7,598 bases of DNA from PALSA-1196 sp036833805 (GTDB taxonomy: Bacteria; Pseudomonadota; Gammaproteobacteria; Steroidobacterales; Steroidobacteraceae). Below the pieces are notes generated by a model. That model searched no databases. It was not told the origin of the DNA and saw only the letters and a program-made list of their open reading frames with translations. Location of the stretch: positions 1-7,598 of the forward strand of contig DAITPA010000074.1 of the NCBI GenBank assembly GCA_036833805.1. Direction: 5' to 3'. The position numbers and the translations under genes were made by a program. This document shows, one piece after another, positions 5,586 through 7,598 of this stretch (position 1 is the first letter of the stretch; each line of letters opens with the position of its first letter).

Positions 5586-6802
5586 GCGTGAGCCGTGCCG
5601 CGCGCGCTACTGGCACGCTCGGCCAGCACTTCGGCGATCAGAGCGACGAGCCGCTGCGCCAAGGTGAATTTCGACGCGCGGCCGAGCTCGCGACGTCCCG
5701 TGCGCCACAGGACGACGAGATGATTGTCTTCGCAGTCGAAGGCCTTGTCGGCGCCGACTTCGTTGGCAGCGATCATGTCGAGATTTTTCTTGAGGAGCTT
5801 TGTGCGGGAGTTCTGTTCGACGCTCTCGGTCTCGGCAGCGAAACCGACAATGAATGGGCGCTGCGTTCGCGCTGCGACAGTGCCGACGATGTCGGTGGTG
5901 CGCTCCATCGACAGGTCCATGCGCTCGGAAGTCTTCTTGATTTTCTGCTCGTAGGCGTGTGTCGGGCGGTAGTCGGCGACCGCGGCAGTCGAGATGAAGA
6001 TGTCCGTGCTATCGACCTCGCGCAGGACCGCGGCGAGCATGTCTGCGGCACTCTCGACCTCAACCCGCTGTACACCTGGGGGCGTCGGCAGCGCGACGGG
6101 TCCACTCACCAGAATGACATCGGCCCCCGCTTCGCGCGCGGCGTGCGCCACGGCAAAACCCATCTTGCCGGAACTGCGATTGCTGACGAAGCGCACCGGA
6201 TCGATGCATTCGCGGGTGGGACCGGCAGTAATGAGCACCCGGCGTCCGAGCAATGGGCCGCCCCGTCGCAGGAGTGTCATGGCACGACTTAAGATTTCGA
6301 GCGGCTCATCCATGCGGCCGGCCCCGACCTCACCGCAGGCCTGCTCTCCCTCCGCCGGGCCGATGATGATGACGCCGCGCGATGTAAGCATAGCGACGTT
6401 GGCCCGGGTGGCCGGATGGGCCCACATGATGCGATTCATGGCCGGGGCCACGGCAAGCGGCGCCTCGGTCGCCAGACACAACGTGGTCAAAAGATCATCC
6501 GCCTGCCCGGTCGCAAGACGTGCGAGAAAGCCCGCGCTGGCCGGCGCGACCAATACGAGCTCCGCCCAGCGGGCAAGCTCGATGTGTCCCATCGCAGCCT
6601 CCGCACCCGAATCCCACAGGTCCGTTCTGACCGCGCGGCCCGATACCGCCTGAAAGGTGAGCGCAGTGACGAACTGCTGCGCGGCCGCCGTCATCACCAC
6701 CTGTACTTCCGCGCCGCGCTCACGCAGACGGCGGACAAGCTCGGGACTCTTGTAGGCCGCGATGCCACCGGTAACGCCAAGCAGGATTCGATTGCCGTTC
6801 AT
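5582..6802 (-). CDS. coaBC: Bifunctional phosphopantothenoylcysteine decarboxylase / phosphopantothenate-cysteine ligase
   Basis: A 406-residue fusion enzyme (also called Dfp) for two coenzyme A steps: CTP-dependent joining of cysteine to 4'-phosphopantothenate, then FMN-dependent decarboxylation. The N-terminal CoaC domain (about 1-180) shows GVTGGIAAYKSPEL (9-22), the active-site His in MGHIELARWAE (H73), the PAMN motif (120-123) and the ACGEVGAGRM substrate clamp with C156. The CoaB domain (about 187-400) shows ITAGPTRECIDPVRFVSN (191-208, N208), SSGKMG, AAVADYRP (273-280), KIKK (287-290) and GFAAETE. Length is as in E. coli (406). The start is ATG with AGGGG five bases upstream. It heads a coaBC-dut unit. 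A candidate promoter lies just before it. Confidence 0.97.
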   Translation of the reverse strand: MNGNRILLGVTGGIAAYKSPELVRRLRERGAEVQVVMTAAAQQFVTALTFQAVSGRAVRTDLWDSGAEAAMGHIELARWAELVLVAPASAGFLARLATGQADDLLTTLCLATEAPLAVAPAMNRIMWAHPATRANVAMLTSRGVIIIGPAEGEQACGEVGAGRMDEPLEILSRAMTLLRRGGPLLGRRVLITAGPTRECIDPVRFVSNRSSGKMGFAVAHAAREAGADVILVSGPVALPTPPGVQRVEVESAADMLAAVLREVDSTDIFISTAAVADYRPTHAYEQKIKKTSERMDLSMERTTDIVGTVAARTQRPFIVGFAAETESVEQNSRTKLLKKNLDMIAANEVGADKAFDCEDNHLVVLWRTGRRELGRASKFTLAQRLVALIAEVLAERASSARGTAHA

Positions 6803-6825
6803 GGGAGCCCCTAGACGCTTTAGCG

Positions 6826-6855
6826 ATTATCCGGCTGCCGTCCACAAACAGGCAA
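6826..6855 (-). promoter_or_regulatory. Candidate sigma-70 promoter for coaBC-dut
   Basis: On the minus strand a -35-like TTGCCT (6855-6850) is followed after 18 bases by GATAAT (6831-6826), one base from the TATAAT consensus. Initiation would fall near 6819, leaving a leader of about 17 bases that contains the AGGGG ribosome binding site (6812-6808). Position and the good -10 make this plausible; the -35 is only partial. Confidence 0.4.
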
Positions 6856-6861
6856 ACGCTT

Positions 6862-6873
6862 CCGCAATTGCGG
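6862..6873. repeat. Perfect 12-bp palindrome upstream of coaBC
   Basis: CCGCAATTGCGG is an uninterrupted palindrome lying six bases upstream of the candidate -35 of coaBC, in the 189-base gap between tetR and coaBC. It could be an operator for the adjacent TetR-family protein or for another regulator. A 12-bp palindrome is not rare enough by itself to prove function. Confidence 0.3.
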
Positions 6874-6991
6874 CTCATTTCCCGTGACCCATGCACGTTT
6901 TGCGCTGTGCGGCCCAGAGGTCCCCGGCGTCACACTGTTTCGGCGCGGGCGCGTTCCGACGGATCGGCATCGGCACGGGGAACTGCCCTAG

Positions 6992-7567
6992 TTACGCGCC
7001 TCTGGCCACGCCCGGAGCCTTCATCGCCGCGAGACTTGCAGCGGCCACGCGGCGTAGAGCCAGCGCGAGTGTCTGGGCCGTACAGCGCGGCTCTGCGCTC
7101 AACCAAGCCGTAATCGGCGCCAGAAAAACTTCCGCAAGCTGAATGGCCGCAAGCCTTGTCGGGAGGATCAGCGCGCCGCGCAAGCCGAGCCCATTCGCCT
7201 GCAATCTTTGCTCGATTTGTCCGATCAGCACCGCGGCAGTCTTGCTGCGCACCGGCTCGCGCAAAATCGCTCTGGCAAGTGCGCGATTGGCCCAGAAGTG
7301 CTCGAGGATTCGAATCAATCTTGAGGTGTTGTCGTCGGCCCAAATGCTGTCCGCAAGAACAGTGAAAGGGCCAGCGATGCTGCCAGCCAGAAGGCCCTCT
7401 TTTCCGGAAAAGTGCTCATAAAAAGCTGACCGACTGACGTTGGCACGCTCAAGTATGTCGGCCACTCCTATGTCTTCATAGCGATGCTTCTGCACGAGTC
7501 CCGCGAAAGCACCGAAGAGCGCACTTCGCGTCTTCTCAACACGGCGATCCAGGCGGGCTTTTTTCAT
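6992..7567 (-). CDS. TetR/AcrR family transcriptional regulator
   Basis: A 191-residue TetR-type regulator. The N-terminal DNA-binding domain is clear: a first helix at about 9-27 (RRVEKTRSALFGAFAGLVQ), then the helix-turn-helix RYEDIGVADILERANVSRSAFYEHF (29-53) and the usual GKEGLL (55-60). The C-terminal part (65-185) is mostly helical, as expected for a ligand-binding and dimerisation domain, but I cannot assign it to a ligand class. Length is typical. The start is ATG followed by two AAA codons, with a GGAAA directly upstream. Such regulators usually control a neighbouring gene or their own; here the only neighbour visible is coaBC, 189 bases downstream, and the gene on the other side is outside the window. 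No intrinsic terminator with a U-run is seen after it. Confidence 0.92.
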   Translation of the reverse strand: MKKARLDRRVEKTRSALFGAFAGLVQKHRYEDIGVADILERANVSRSAFYEHFSGKEGLLAGSIAGPFTVLADSIWADDNTSRLIRILEHFWANRALARAILREPVRSKTAAVLIGQIEQRLQANGLGLRGALILPTRLAAIQLAEVFLAPITAWLSAEPRCTAQTLALALRRVAAASLAAMKAPGVARGA

Positions 7568-7598
7568 TTTCCGGCTTCAAACATGACGTAAGCGGACA

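Noticed and set aside
5588..6292. 234-codon plus-strand open frame opposite coaBC
   Set aside because: It is antisense to a fully motif-supported coaBC and has no recognisable domain.
6953..6983. GTTCC...GGAAC inverted repeat downstream of tetR as a terminator
   Set aside because: Only five base pairs with about 21 bases between the arms, and no U-run follows on the minus strand, so it does not support an intrinsic terminator.
1..7598. Novel defence, CRISPR or mobile-element system
   Set aside because: All ten genes are accounted for by known families, mostly core metabolism. No repeat-spacer array, transposase, integrase, toxin-antitoxin pair or reverse transcriptase frame is present.

Overview
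The window is a GC-rich stretch of bacterial chromosome carrying ten tightly packed genes, nearly all recognisable housekeeping or core-metabolism functions. The gene content (coaBC-dut pair, a Crc/ExoIII-type nuclease divergent from pyrE, MarC, a small DUF6763-type protein, a DUF4124 protein) points to a gammaproteobacterium, probably in or near the Xanthomonadales/Nevskiales/pseudomonad part of the class. I cannot name a genus from sequence reading alone.

Layout, left to right. Positions 1-50 hold an AT-richer imperfect palindrome downstream of marC. marC (51-674, minus) is divergent from a small acidic DUF6763-like gene (852-1163, plus). A minus-strand three-gene cluster follows, transcribed right to left: an exodeoxyribonuclease III/Crc-family nuclease (2862-3638), an AmpG-like MFS permease (1594-2859) and a small Rieske [2Fe-2S] protein (1156-1554). 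The nuclease gene is divergent from pyrE (3749-4408, plus), which is followed by a secreted DUF4124 protein (4475-5113, plus). That gene runs tail to tail into dut (5118-5585, minus), which overlaps coaBC (5582-6802, minus). A TetR-family regulator (6992-7567, minus) lies upstream of coaBC in the same orientation.

How the genes relate. dut and pyrE both serve pyrimidine nucleotide supply, and coaBC makes 4'-phosphopantetheine for coenzyme A. The nuclease would act in base-excision repair, and the AmpG-like permease would import cell-wall turnover products. The neighbourhood coaBC-dut ... pyrE and divergent crc/xth resembles, from memory, the Pseudomonas dfp-dut-algC-argB-...-pyrE-crc region. 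Here algC and argB are absent and the Crc-like protein keeps all ExoIII catalytic residues.

I found no CRISPR array, tRNA, rRNA, transposase or phage gene, and no convincing new defence or mobile system. The points most worth checking are the catalytically intact Crc homologue next to pyrE, the palindrome and candidate promoter between tetR and coaBC, the ampG-Rieske junction, and the palindrome at the left edge. No gap between genes exceeds 300 bases.
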